From positions 1-39,215 of the forward strand of contig NZ_JAFAVV010000020.1 in NCBI RefSeq assembly GCF_019242285.1: a DNA stretch of 39,215 bases, written 5' to 3'. The notes beneath the pieces are model-generated. The model made no database searches. It worked only from the letters and a program-made list of their open reading frames with translations, and had not been told where the DNA came from. The translations under genes and the position numbers were made by a program. Shown piece by piece: positions 24,394 through 32,502 of this stretch. The stretch is from Bradyrhizobium sp. Lineage in GTDB: Bacteria > Pseudomonadota > Alphaproteobacteria > Rhizobiales > Xanthobacteraceae. Every line of letters begins with the position of its first letter. The stretch's first letter is position 1.

Positions 24394-26298
24394 ATGCAAC
24401 TGATGGATGGTATGCGTCGTTGGTCGTGCGTGTTGCCCGTATTGTTCATCTTCTCGCTCTTGACGGAAAGCTCGGCCGGGGATGAGACGGAGCGCGGCCG
24501 CCTTCTCGCTCAGGACGCCGCGCGCGGAGCGACGGCAGAGCAGAGAGCGACCCTGGCCGGCGTCATTCCGGCAGATCGGATCACCACATGGAACCCGGGA
24601 CTCAACGCCGTCGGCGGCATCCCTGATCGTACCACAATTTTCCAGACGCTCTCTCCGCGTGGCGAGACGCTCGACGATACGGCGGCGATCCAGAGGGCCC
24701 TGGACACGTGTCCACACGATCAGGTCATCAAGCTCGCCCCGGGAACGTTCAACATCAACGGTGAGGGTCTGCACTTCAGGAAATCCGATTGCACATTGCG
24801 TGGTTCGGGTACGGGCGAACTCGGGTCGGGCAAAGGAGGCACACGGCTGATCAAAGCCGATCGAGACACCAACAGAAGCTTCGCCGTCATCTATGTGGGA
24901 CATAATCCATCCCAATTTTCATCCTCGGTCGATCTGGCCGCGGACGCCATCAAGGGGTCATACTCGCTGACCCTGCGGAGCAACCCCGGGATTGCGGTCG
25001 GGGAAATCGTACTGCTCGACCAAGTAACGGATAATGACCCCCGAGTCTGGTGGGGCCCGCAGCACGAGCCCCCGGGCGGCGGTTCGCGGAGATGGTTCTC
25101 ACGCCAGGACCGTTCACTTGCACAGATGCTGGAAGTAACCGCAGTGAATGGTAACACCGTGACGTTTTCGACACCGTTCCACATCACGTTCAAGGCCGAA
25201 TACGGGGCCCAACTGTCGCGATATGCAAACCCTATCCTGCGCCGGTTGGGCATCGAGGATCTGTATGTCTATGGCGGGATGGGAGGCGATGGTCATGGCA
25301 ACGTCTCGGTGAACCTCTGCGCCTATTGCTGGGTCAGGAATATCGAGGCGCACTGGTCGGGCGGCACATCGGTCGGCTTCTATGGGACGTTCCGAAGCGT
25401 TTTGCGGGATTCCTACATCCACGAGACTCCGGACCCGAATCCGGGCGGTGCGGGATACCTGGTCGGGCTCAATTGGGGCGCGTCGGACAATCTTGTCGAG
25501 AACAACGCGATATGGGGTGGCAACAAGGATATCGTCGTGCGAGCCAGCGGAGGCGGAAATGTCATCGCCTACAACTATATGGACGATGCCTATGGGGCGA
25601 CCTATCCGAGCATGCCTGAGGCCGGACTGAACGCGGGGCACTACACGACGCCGCACATGGAGTTGCTGGAAGGAAACTACAGCCACAACTACAAGGGCGA
25701 CAGCTTCTGGGGCAACTCGATCTACATCACCGTCTTCCGCAATCATCTGTCCGGACTTCGCGCCGCTCACCCGCCGCTGGACACGTACAAATTCAATGTC
25801 TATCCCTACATGGACTTGCAGGGGCGCACCGCCGTTGATGTGCAAGCGCATAGCGACTACACGAACTTTGTCGGCAACGTGCTCGGATTCGAAGGGCAGT
25901 CGCTCCTGAGCTACAAGAAGAACGGCTATTCCTATGCGCAGAACACCTGGACATACGAACGGCTGGATGGATTTCCCAGGAATGGCGAAGTGACGATGTG
26001 GTCGATCGGCTCACTGCAGGCCGGCGGTTGGACATGGGTACCCACGACATATCAAACGCAGCTCCGCGACGGCAACTGGGATTGGGTGACGCGCTCGCAA
26101 AAATGGTACGGCGTCGGCGGGGAGGACGGATCCGCCGCGCCGGAAGCAATTCCGGACTCCCTTTATCTCGCGACCAAGCCACCCTTTTTCGGTGCCAACC
26201 CCTGGCCCTGGGTCAATCCCTCGAATGGCAGCACCAGCATCCTGCCGGCGATGGCCTGCCTGCAACGGGGGAAAATGCCGACTTGCATGATGCAGTGA
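24394..26298 (+). CDS. secreted right-handed beta-helix protein (pectate-lyase superfamily-like)
   Basis: A 634-residue protein with a signal peptide: a charged start, a hydrophobic core SCVLPVLFIFSLL and a likely cut after SSA (about residue 28). After a short leader comes DDTAAIQRALDTCPHDQVI, the standard opening of parallel beta-helix polysaccharide lyases and hydrolases, followed by many short beta-strand rungs (GNVIAYNYMDD, GNYSHNYKGDSFWGNSIY, NFVGNVLGF). Such proteins in exopolysaccharide loci trim, depolymerise or modify the product in the periplasm or outside. No catalytic residues are certain. The ATG was chosen for its AGGAGA site and signal peptide. Confidence 0.86.
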   Translation: MQLMDGMRRWSCVLPVLFIFSLLTESSAGDETERGRLLAQDAARGATAEQRATLAGVIPADRITTWNPGLNAVGGIPDRTTIFQTLSPRGETLDDTAAIQRALDTCPHDQVIKLAPGTFNINGEGLHFRKSDCTLRGSGTGELGSGKGGTRLIKADRDTNRSFAVIYVGHNPSQFSSSVDLAADAIKGSYSLTLRSNPGIAVGEIVLLDQVTDNDPRVWWGPQHEPPGGGSRRWFSRQDRSLAQMLEVTAVNGNTVTFSTPFHITFKAEYGAQLSRYANPILRRLGIEDLYVYGGMGGDGHGNVSVNLCAYCWVRNIEAHWSGGTSVGFYGTFRSVLRDSYIHETPDPNPGGAGYLVGLNWGASDNLVENNAIWGGNKDIVVRASGGGNVIAYNYMDDAYGATYPSMPEAGLNAGHYTTPHMELLEGNYSHNYKGDSFWGNSIYITVFRNHLSGLRAAHPPLDTYKFNVYPYMDLQGRTAVDVQAHSDYTNFVGNVLGFEGQSLLSYKKNGYSYAQNTWTYERLDGFPRNGEVTMWSIGSLQAGGWTWVPTTYQTQLRDGNWDWVTRSQKWYGVGGEDGSAAPEAIPDSLYLATKPPFFGANPWPWVNPSNGSTSILPAMACLQRGKMPTCMMQ

Positions 26299-26331
26299 GT
26301 CGGGCGCGCTGGGCCCGGATGCCGGCCCGAC
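26299..26331. terminator. candidate bidirectional stem-loop
   Basis: GTCGGGC at 26299-26305 pairs exactly with GCCCGAC at 26325-26331. It begins directly after the beta-helix stop codon, in the 100-base gap before the convergent VOC gene ends. The loop contains a further GGGCCC palindrome. No T-run is obvious. Confidence 0.5.
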
Positions 26332-26398
26332 GGAAGCTTGCCGTCGACCCAGGCCTATCAATCGTCCGTTCCAAAAAGTCCTGGCAAGCGAAGCGACA

Positions 26399-26812
26399 CT
26401 ATCGAGGAAGTTCGATCAATTCCGTGATCTGACCTCCGAGGAAAACGAAGGCGATCCTCCGCTCACCGAAGGCGACGTCCGGAACAGGGGCGACGACCAG
26501 GCGCCCGCCCGCCGCCGTTACCCGGGCAATGGCGGCGTCGAGGTCGGCAACTTCGAGCGCGAGATGGATGAGACCGCCCGTCGGATTTCTGTTGAGAAAT
26601 GACTGAAGCGGCGAGCCGGCTCCAAGCGGCTCGAGCAATTCGATGGTTGTTGCGCCATCCGTCACGAACAGTTCGCGCACCTTCTGCCGTTCATTCACAA
26701 TCATCGGGCCGCGCCCGAATTGTTCGTACAGGGGAGCGGACTTGCGGAGGAACGCTTCAATGTCCGGAACGGCAAGGCCCACGTGGTTGATTTTTGTCGG
26801 CATGCCCGTCAC
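26399..26812 (-). CDS. VOC/glyoxalase family protein, methylmalonyl-CoA-epimerase-like
   Basis: A 137-residue metal-dependent VOC-fold protein. It has two beta-alpha-beta-beta-beta halves, with likely metal ligands at the His of INHVGLAV, the Glu of TIELLEP, the His of LIHLALEV and the Glu of ITELIEL, the pattern of methylmalonyl-CoA epimerase. Its start overlaps the FkbH-like stop (ATGA, 26809-26812); an ATG three codons on is an alternative. Being coupled to FkbH and an ACP gene, it may epimerise or isomerise an acyl-ACP intermediate. It is the last gene of the operon. Confidence 0.85.
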   Translation of the reverse strand: MTGMPTKINHVGLAVPDIEAFLRKSAPLYEQFGRGPMIVNERQKVRELFVTDGATTIELLEPLGAGSPLQSFLNRNPTGGLIHLALEVADLDAAIARVTAAGGRLVVAPVPDVAFGERRIAFVFLGGQITELIELPR

Positions 26813-28494
26813 GAAACGACCTCGTCAAGCAGAAGTTGCTTCGCCACCAGTTCGGCATACGCGGGCTTCGTGACCGGCGATGCCTTCGCTATGTCGAATT
26901 CCCAGATCAGCTCTCCGCTCTCCGCGTCCGATGGCAGCAATCGGCCTCCATGCAGGCGCTCGACGAAGGCACGGGCCGGCGCGTTCTTTCGCGTGGGCGT
27001 GAACCGGACCTGGAGCCTGGAAAAGCCGTCGCGCCGCAGTTCCCCTACGAAATGATCCAGAACCTGGTCCTCGACGAAGCGGCCCAGCACGCGACAGCTC
27101 ATCAGGAAGGTGTCCAGTTCGGCGGTGTCGGGCGTTGCTCTGCGCAATATGCCGACGATCACCTTGCCGTTGTCCCCATATTTGTCCGCTACCGACGCGA
27201 TGTATACCGATCCGCCACGCGTCGATTCCAACGTGCGCAGATCCTGCTCGGAATAGCGGCGCGTCGTCAGATTGAACTGGTTCGTCTTCTGAGTAAGTTG
27301 AGCGGCGCGGCCGAAATCCTCCTCACCGGCCCGCGTCAAGAATATCTTCGTTCGCAACCCTTCGAGGAACTCGTCGATCGAGGAAGCCATTGTGCGTTCG
27401 GCGGCGCGCTTTGCGTTGGCCAGGTAGGTCTTGGTACGCTTGCGATCCTCTTCTGTGGATTCGATCGTGAAAAAGCACTCCTTGTAAACCCTTTCGAGAA
27501 AGGAGGGGAGCTCGCTTGTGTCGCTCGGAAAGTCGGGAACGGTGATCTCCGGCAGAGCACTCTTGACGGCCTCGCGCTCCAGCGGATTGTCATCGATGAA
27601 GACGATGCTGTCGATGCCAATGTCGAGATCTTCCGCGAGTGCGGCGATATTCTCGGCCTTCGGCGACCAGTTGATCTTGATCGCTGCGAAGTCATCTTTC
27701 TTCAGCACCATGTGCTCGTGCGCCTCAAAGACCTCGAGGGCATCAGCTTCGTTGTTCTTCGAAACCAGTCCGAGAATGATCCCCATCTTGCCAAGCTCCC
27801 GGACGCGGAGCTGAAAATCCCTGTATCGCGCGCCCGGACCGGTCTCCGACAACTGCAGTCCATTGATCCCATCCTCGCCGACGACGCCGCCCCACAATGT
27901 ATTGTCGAGGTCGAGCAGGAGGCACTTCTTCCGCGCGACCATCTGGGCGTCGAGGATGCGCTCCATCTCTCCGGCAATGAGCCTCTCGCCGGTCGTCGAG
28001 AAGCGGAGTCCGCCAAGATACCAGCGCTTGTTCGAATAGAAGTGAAAGCGACCCGACTCCTCGATCAATTGCTTGAGGTCGAAGATGTAGACGTTGGCAG
28101 AGGCGGCGCTGGCGCGGCGGATACCCTCGTGCCAGTGTTCCTCGATGAGCCGCTCGATCCGCTCGTCCTTGACGGGACGTAGCGTTCGTGTCGGCACGTC
28201 GATCGTCGAGACGAAAAACTTGATGCCCGGGAAATGTGCGGCAGCACGGTCGATCCAGGCCAGGTGTTCGTCGAGCTCGGCCAGCAGCGGCTGCAGTCCA
28301 CGCTGGCCACGCAGCAGCTCGGCACCATCCAGGATGAGAAAGATGCTTGCTGGTTGAAAGCTGAATGTGGCCGAGGCCGGGTCGGCCAGTTCCTGCGTCC
28401 ACACCCCGAAGCCCTGCGCGATATGGACCTCGTGGCGCCCGATCTGGCGAGCGATGGACTCGACGTTGACATTGGAGAGGAGGGCGCTTTTCAT
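26809..28494 (-). CDS. FkbH-like HAD-IIIC family enzyme
   Basis: FkbH-family proteins in polyketide and tetronate pathways use 1,3-bisphosphoglycerate, remove phosphate and load glyceryl onto an acyl carrier protein. The 561-residue product has an N-terminal SGNH-like region (about 1-185), the HAD domain with LLLDLDNTLWGG (catalytic Asp195 and Asp197), GLVSKNNEADAL and FIDDNPLERE, then a GNAT-like domain with the hallmark QLTQKTNQFNLTTRRYS. The start overlaps the ACP stop (ATGA, 28491-28494), so enzyme and carrier are made together. This makes an ACP-bound C3 hydroxyacyl unit plausible, but other acyl units are possible. Confidence 0.9.
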   Translation of the reverse strand: MKSALLSNVNVESIARQIGRHEVHIAQGFGVWTQELADPASATFSFQPASIFLILDGAELLRGQRGLQPLLAELDEHLAWIDRAAAHFPGIKFFVSTIDVPTRTLRPVKDERIERLIEEHWHEGIRRASAASANVYIFDLKQLIEESGRFHFYSNKRWYLGGLRFSTTGERLIAGEMERILDAQMVARKKCLLLDLDNTLWGGVVGEDGINGLQLSETGPGARYRDFQLRVRELGKMGIILGLVSKNNEADALEVFEAHEHMVLKKDDFAAIKINWSPKAENIAALAEDLDIGIDSIVFIDDNPLEREAVKSALPEITVPDFPSDTSELPSFLERVYKECFFTIESTEEDRKRTKTYLANAKRAAERTMASSIDEFLEGLRTKIFLTRAGEEDFGRAAQLTQKTNQFNLTTRRYSEQDLRTLESTRGGSVYIASVADKYGDNGKVIVGILRRATPDTAELDTFLMSCRVLGRFVEDQVLDHFVGELRRDGFSRLQVRFTPTRKNAPARAFVERLHGGRLLPSDAESGELIWEFDIAKASPVTKPAYAELVAKQLLLDEVVS

Positions 28495-28715
28495 GATGTC
28501 TTCCCGAGATAAGGAAGAAAATCGCGAACGTGTTGGATTTCAGCGACTTGCTCGAATGGAATCGACACGCCGAACTCAGCCTCGATCTCCGAGACGACGT
28601 TGATCTGTGCGAGCGAGTCCCATACCTGCAGGTCGCCCGGTCCGGTCTCGGGCGTGAGTGTCGATGGCGGCACCCGCAACGCCCTGGCGATTGTCTCGAT
28701 CAATTTCTCAACCAT
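28491..28715 (-). CDS. acyl carrier protein
   Basis: A 74-residue carrier of typical length. It has the phosphopantetheine site VWDSLAQIN with Ser34, and an acidic helix II/III (VVSEIEAEFGVSIPFEQV). A GGAAAG site precedes the ATG. Its stop overlaps the FkbH-like start, showing it is a dedicated carrier rather than the fatty-acid ACP. It would hold the acyl unit made by the FkbH-like enzyme for transfer to the glycan or its precursor. Confidence 0.92.
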   Translation of the reverse strand: MVEKLIETIARALRVPPSTLTPETGPGDLQVWDSLAQINVVSEIEAEFGVSIPFEQVAEIQHVRDFLPYLGKTS

Positions 28716-28739
28716 TTTTCTTTCCAGTCTTGCTGCAAA

Positions 28740-29612
28740 TCAGTAGTTCAGAAGTACGGCTTCGGTATAAAGACCATCGATGTCGTTCGCGGCCAGCGTC
28801 TTCGAGCGAAAGGCTGCACTTCGTCTGCCGCCCGGTCTCATGAACGAATGCCAGGGCGCCACTCCTTGCAGCATCCGATCATCAACGATCAGCGCCGCGA
28901 CCTTGAGGGATGTGGCGACCCGCACCGCGAGCTTCTCCAGGTGCTTCGCGAAGATATCAGGCGCGCCAATGTGATGTACGCGGGCGAACGGAATACGCAG
29001 GTTTCCCCGGACCGCCTTCAGGTTCCGGTTCATCATGATGTAGCAGTCACCGTCGGGCGTACGAAGCAGCGCATGACGATTGAACGGCAGCTGATGATCG
29101 TGGAAAAAGCGCAAGTTCTCGCCCTCGAGCGCCGCCTCGAGAGAGGCTGCGCTCGTCAGGATCTCGCTGCGGTCGAAGAAGGTCCGGGCAGTCAGCACGG
29201 GCAGAATAATCCGCTCCGTCTTGTCCATCAGCGTATAGCCTAGCTTGTCGAGCAGCGCGAGGACTTGAGCGGTAGGACTCAGATTCGTCACCGTCACGTT
29301 CTTGTCGGCGACGATCTTGGCGTGCAGCGCCAGGCTGTGCTTGCGATACTCGGGTCTGACGATCCAGCTGGAGGTGTTACAGAGCTGCGTCGTCTCTCCG
29401 CGGATCGTGCGCTCGCTCATGATGGTGCTGACGAAACCCACGACTTCATCGCCGTCGAGCAGCACCCAACCGAAGCGACCGTTCTGCTGTCCAAAATGAT
29501 CGATGAAAAGCTGTCGCCAGTGTTCCGCCGTCAGGTTGGGATTCTCGAACTCGAGCAGGAGCGGATAGACTCGCTCGAAATCGTCGCTCCGTGCCTCTCG
29601 GATTATCGGCAT
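28740..29612 (-). CDS. GNAT-like acyltransferase
   Basis: A 290-residue protein whose first 145 residues fit a GNAT fold: an IREARSDDFERVYPLLLEF opening, a VVGFVSTIMSE strand, and the WIVRPEYRKHSLAL segment corresponding to the acyl-CoA-binding loop region. The C-terminal half (about 150-290) is less familiar and may be a second, degenerate GNAT domain. GGAGGA precedes the ATG at 29612; a frame extending further upstream is antisense to the PIG-L gene and rejected. Lying between a PIG-L deacetylase and an ACP, it is a candidate for transfer of the ACP-bound acyl group to a freed amine. Confidence 0.78.
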   Translation of the reverse strand: MPIIREARSDDFERVYPLLLEFENPNLTAEHWRQLFIDHFGQQNGRFGWVLLDGDEVVGFVSTIMSERTIRGETTQLCNTSSWIVRPEYRKHSLALHAKIVADKNVTVTNLSPTAQVLALLDKLGYTLMDKTERIILPVLTARTFFDRSEILTSAASLEAALEGENLRFFHDHQLPFNRHALLRTPDGDCYIMMNRNLKAVRGNLRIPFARVHHIGAPDIFAKHLEKLAVRVATSLKVAALIVDDRMLQGVAPWHSFMRPGGRRSAAFRSKTLAANDIDGLYTEAVLLNY

Positions 29613-29625
29613 CGCGCTCCTCCGA

Positions 29626-30366
29626 TCACACGACCGAAAGCGTTCGGCAAACGGCGGTGAACGTCCGCGGGTCGCAAGCGAAGAGGGCTTCCGCATATCC
29701 GACGCCGAGCTTGAGGCCGCGATAACGATTGAGGCCAAGCGCTCCCTCGACGTAATCGACATAGGCGACCTGGGAGGCGTAGCAATTGATGGCCTCGCGC
29801 TTGGTGTCGGCAACCGAGGAGATGTCTATGCCGACGTTCGGCCACAAGCACGACCACAACTCGTAGCACCACACCTCGCCCAGGTAGCCGCTCGCCTCGA
29901 CCGCCGCTCCGGCGCATGCCGCCGTCGACTGATGGTCCCGATGATGATCTCCCGGGAAAGGGCAATAGATCACGTCAGGACGGAACGACAGGATCGCGTC
30001 GGTAAAAGCGCGCGCGACCCCCTTTTCGTGCAGGGAGACCGATCCATCGGGAAAGCCCAGGAACCGGTGATCAAACCCCAGGAGACGCGCGACTCCTTCC
30101 GCCTCGGCGCGTCGGCCGACATCGTTGGCCGGAGCGTCCAGCGTGACGAACAGTGTAAGCACCTCGCTGCCAAGGCGCTGGTGCAAAGCAAGGTTGCCGC
30201 CAACGGCGATCACCTCATCGTCCGGATGGGCAGCCAGGACCAGCACCCGCCGCTTCTCCAGCGTACGGAGCCTGACGGGCATTCGGTGCGTTACGCGGTG
30301 AATATTTTGCAGAAAGCGGGTCGCCGTGTGCTCAAGGATGTTGTCGAGAAACACTGGTCGCTGCAT
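29626..30366 (-). CDS. PIG-L (LmbE-like) family deacetylase
   Basis: A 246-residue zinc deacetylase with the canonical AHPDDE (residues 46-51), GDHHRDH (139-145) and a FLGFPDGSV segment. It is the second PIG-L in the window and differs from the first (3063-3716), which has AHSDD. Thirteen bases separate it from the GNAT-like gene. Deacetylation followed by re-acylation with the ACP-linked group would be a natural sequence. The sugar acted on could be lipid- or nucleotide-linked. An upstream leader of about 30 residues looks amphipathic and could aid membrane contact. Confidence 0.9.
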   Translation of the reverse strand: MQRPVFLDNILEHTATRFLQNIHRVTHRMPVRLRTLEKRRVLVLAAHPDDEVIAVGGNLALHQRLGSEVLTLFVTLDAPANDVGRRAEAEGVARLLGFDHRFLGFPDGSVSLHEKGVARAFTDAILSFRPDVIYCPFPGDHHRDHQSTAACAGAAVEASGYLGEVWCYELWSCLWPNVGIDISSVADTKREAINCYASQVAYVDYVEGALGLNRYRGLKLGVGYAEALFACDPRTFTAVCRTLSVV

Positions 30367-30367
30367 G

Positions 30368-30613
30368 TCAGAATCGTCCTGAAATTCGTGCGATCGTACC
30401 GGTGGCGCCGCTGGCCCGAGGCTTCCGCCAAGTCGTTCTTCGTCTTCTGGACACCGGGGGTTGACGATCGCAGCAGATGGGGCGTTCGGTCTTCAGCCGA
30501 ACGACGACTTCAAGTTTCCACAATTGCTGGTGTGGCCTGAACGGACACTTCGCGGTCGCCGAGGTGACGGCGTCCGCCATTGCAACTGTGACCGTGTCCG
30601 ACAGAGTGGTCAC
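30368..30613 (-). CDS. possible small ORF bridging ligase and deacetylase genes
   Basis: An 81-codon frame whose ATG overlaps the O-antigen ligase stop (ATGA, 30610-30613) and whose stop ends one base before the PIG-L ATG. That spacing matches real coupled genes nearby. Against it: the product is Arg-rich, has no recognisable fold, and its second half uses rare-looking codons (several AGA/CGA). It may be a genuine small protein, a decayed gene or chance. Function unknown. Confidence 0.28.
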   Translation of the reverse strand: MTTLSDTVTVAMADAVTSATAKCPFRPHQQLWKLEVVVRLKTERPICCDRQPPVSRRRRTTWRKPRASGATGTIARISGRF

Positions 30614-32040
30614 GGCTGGCCGTCCTCCAGGCGAGCAAAGGGCTCAGGAGCAGACCACGCCTGCGGAGAGGCCCTGCGGCGGTCCGCGACGACACGGCCC
30701 TGAACCCGACTTCGAAAGGCCGGCTGGGGGACAAGACGACGGACAGGTTGCCGTTCCCGACCGGCCTCAGCAACGACGACCAGAAAAATCAGCCACAGCA
30801 TATCCATGCCGTGCATCCAGGAAGTTTCGAGAAAATTCTGCAGAATGACGTAGAGAGCGAGTGAAAGCAGGAACCACGCCCGAGCAGGCTCCTGTTTGGC
30901 CGAGCGCCCGATGACGTGAAGCGTCGTGAAAATGAACATCAGGAAGATCGCAAGGCCGAAATATCCCGTGTCCACCATGATGTCCAAATAACCGTTGTGG
31001 GAGGATGGCATCGTTTTGACCCAGCCTGGCGCGTCAGTAACGCTGGGCGCGTCCATTCCTACGAGCCAGAAGGACTGGTATCCCCATCCTAGGAACGGAC
31101 GGCGCGCGATCTCAATGTCGATGAAATCCCATATGACCGTGCGTCCCGACAGCGTGTAGTTGCCATAGACGTAATATGAGAATCGATTGATCACGTCTCC
31201 TATCACGGTCGAGACGACCCAATAGGCCAGCACCAGGGGGAGCAGTACGAACTCGGGGAAAGTGCGCGTCCGCCGCGTGATCGCCAGTACGATTCCCGCG
31301 AGCATGGGGGACAGAAGCGACAGGCCGAGCGATCCCTTCGATTGGCTGAGGATCATCATGTAGACGGAGAGGCCGGCGACCAGGATTGCCAATGTGCGTC
31401 GCCAGCCCTTGTAGGTCATCTGGTAGAGGCACAGCAAAAGGGCGATCGCTGAACATTCACCCAGTATTCCCTTGAATGAGAAGTACCCCGGATATCCTAT
31501 GCTCTCGTTCTCAACCATGTTCGGAGTCTGATTGAACACGAACGGAACATTGAGGATGACCGCGACCGTAAAGCACAGAAAAAGGCCGAGGATCATGTCC
31601 GCCTTTTGAGACGCAAGCAGGGCCGGAAGGGTAATCGATGTCACGATCGCCGCCTGCAGAACAAATCTCGTGAGCGACATCTCCGGCTTGAATGCCCACA
31701 AGACGCTTACCGCGGCCAAGGCCAGATATGCGAACAGCCATTTGATATGAAGCGGGATGCTGATCTTGGACCAATTTCGTGCCACCATGATCAATGCGAT
31801 GGCTGCCAGCGCCGGCCAGAAGATCTTGTTCTCCGGGCGAGGCGCCGTAATGGCCTCCAACCTCTGCGCGATGGACATGCCGGTGCCGGTGAGGGGCGTG
31901 CTCGACATGTACGCAAGCAACGGCTGAATGATTTCGGCGTAAACGCACGCCAGCACCGGAATGATCGTGTACTTGTCGATGACCGCCGCGGAGGATTGCA
32001 CCAGTCCCGATTTGGAAGAGCGCGTCAATACTTTGGGCAT
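30610..32040 (-). CDS. O-antigen ligase / polymerase family membrane protein (Wzy/WaaL-like)
   Basis: A 476-residue integral membrane protein with about ten or more hydrophobic helices. It has the large-loop features of the O-antigen ligase family: SQSKGSLGLSLL, SGRTVIWDFIDIEI, RPFLGWGYQSFW and SSHNGYLDIMVDTG. It either polymerises flipped repeat units or ligates the chain to an acceptor. Near a Wzx and a Wzc-like gene the polymerase role is more likely. The C-terminal 50 residues are basic and probably cytosolic. It heads the minus-strand operon ending in the VOC gene. Confidence 0.9.
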   Translation of the reverse strand: MPKVLTRSSKSGLVQSSAAVIDKYTIIPVLACVYAEIIQPLLAYMSSTPLTGTGMSIAQRLEAITAPRPENKIFWPALAAIALIMVARNWSKISIPLHIKWLFAYLALAAVSVLWAFKPEMSLTRFVLQAAIVTSITLPALLASQKADMILGLFLCFTVAVILNVPFVFNQTPNMVENESIGYPGYFSFKGILGECSAIALLLCLYQMTYKGWRRTLAILVAGLSVYMMILSQSKGSLGLSLLSPMLAGIVLAITRRTRTFPEFVLLPLVLAYWVVSTVIGDVINRFSYYVYGNYTLSGRTVIWDFIDIEIARRPFLGWGYQSFWLVGMDAPSVTDAPGWVKTMPSSHNGYLDIMVDTGYFGLAIFLMFIFTTLHVIGRSAKQEPARAWFLLSLALYVILQNFLETSWMHGMDMLWLIFLVVVAEAGRERQPVRRLVPQPAFRSRVQGRVVADRRRASPQAWSAPEPFARLEDGQP

Positions 32041-32502
32041 TATGACACTTTGGCGGAAATTGGCCCGTGGCCAACAAGCCGGAGCAAATAAATATTATCA
32101 CCCATCCGCCGCGAAGCAAAGCGTCGGAGAGTATTTTAGCGCGCCGCGAAGGCGATCGGCGAGAATAATATTAATGAGGGCGAGTCGAGCGTCCTTCCGT
32201 CGACCGGACGGCTTCCAGCAGCATTGGAACAGGCTGGAACTCCCGCCGGGTCCGAGGGGCTGCCTGTTTCGGTGTTATTTGCCCTGCTCATTTGTCAATT
32301 AATCACATGACAAAATTAAACAATTAATTCATTGCCAAATTAAATTGGAAAATATATTTAAATGCGGTCTTGGTCGGCTGGCCGGCGATTGCGGTTGAGC
32401 AGCGACAGCTTTTTCGCACGCGGCTGACGAGCGACGAAAAGCCCGGGAGCGCACGACAGACTCTCATTCCATCGGGCGCGTTCAATTGAAGTGGGGGTGT
32501 AA
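32041..32502. promoter_or_regulatory. AT-rich divergent promoter region
   Basis: The 462-base gap holds the densest AT block of the window (32288-32363). It contains the inverted repeat TTTGTCA (32291-32297) / TGACAAA (32308-32314) with 10-base spacer, the direct repeat CAATTAAT at 32296-32303 and 32321-32328, CCAAATTAAATTGG at 32335-32348 and TATTTAAATG at 32354-32363. No ORF is supported. It should drive the minus-strand ligase operon and the plus-strand WecG-STAS gene. Confidence 0.6.

Noticed and set aside
26794..28182. 462-codon plus-strand frame across the FkbH-like gene
   Set aside because: Antisense to the FkbH-like enzyme, which has complete family motifs.
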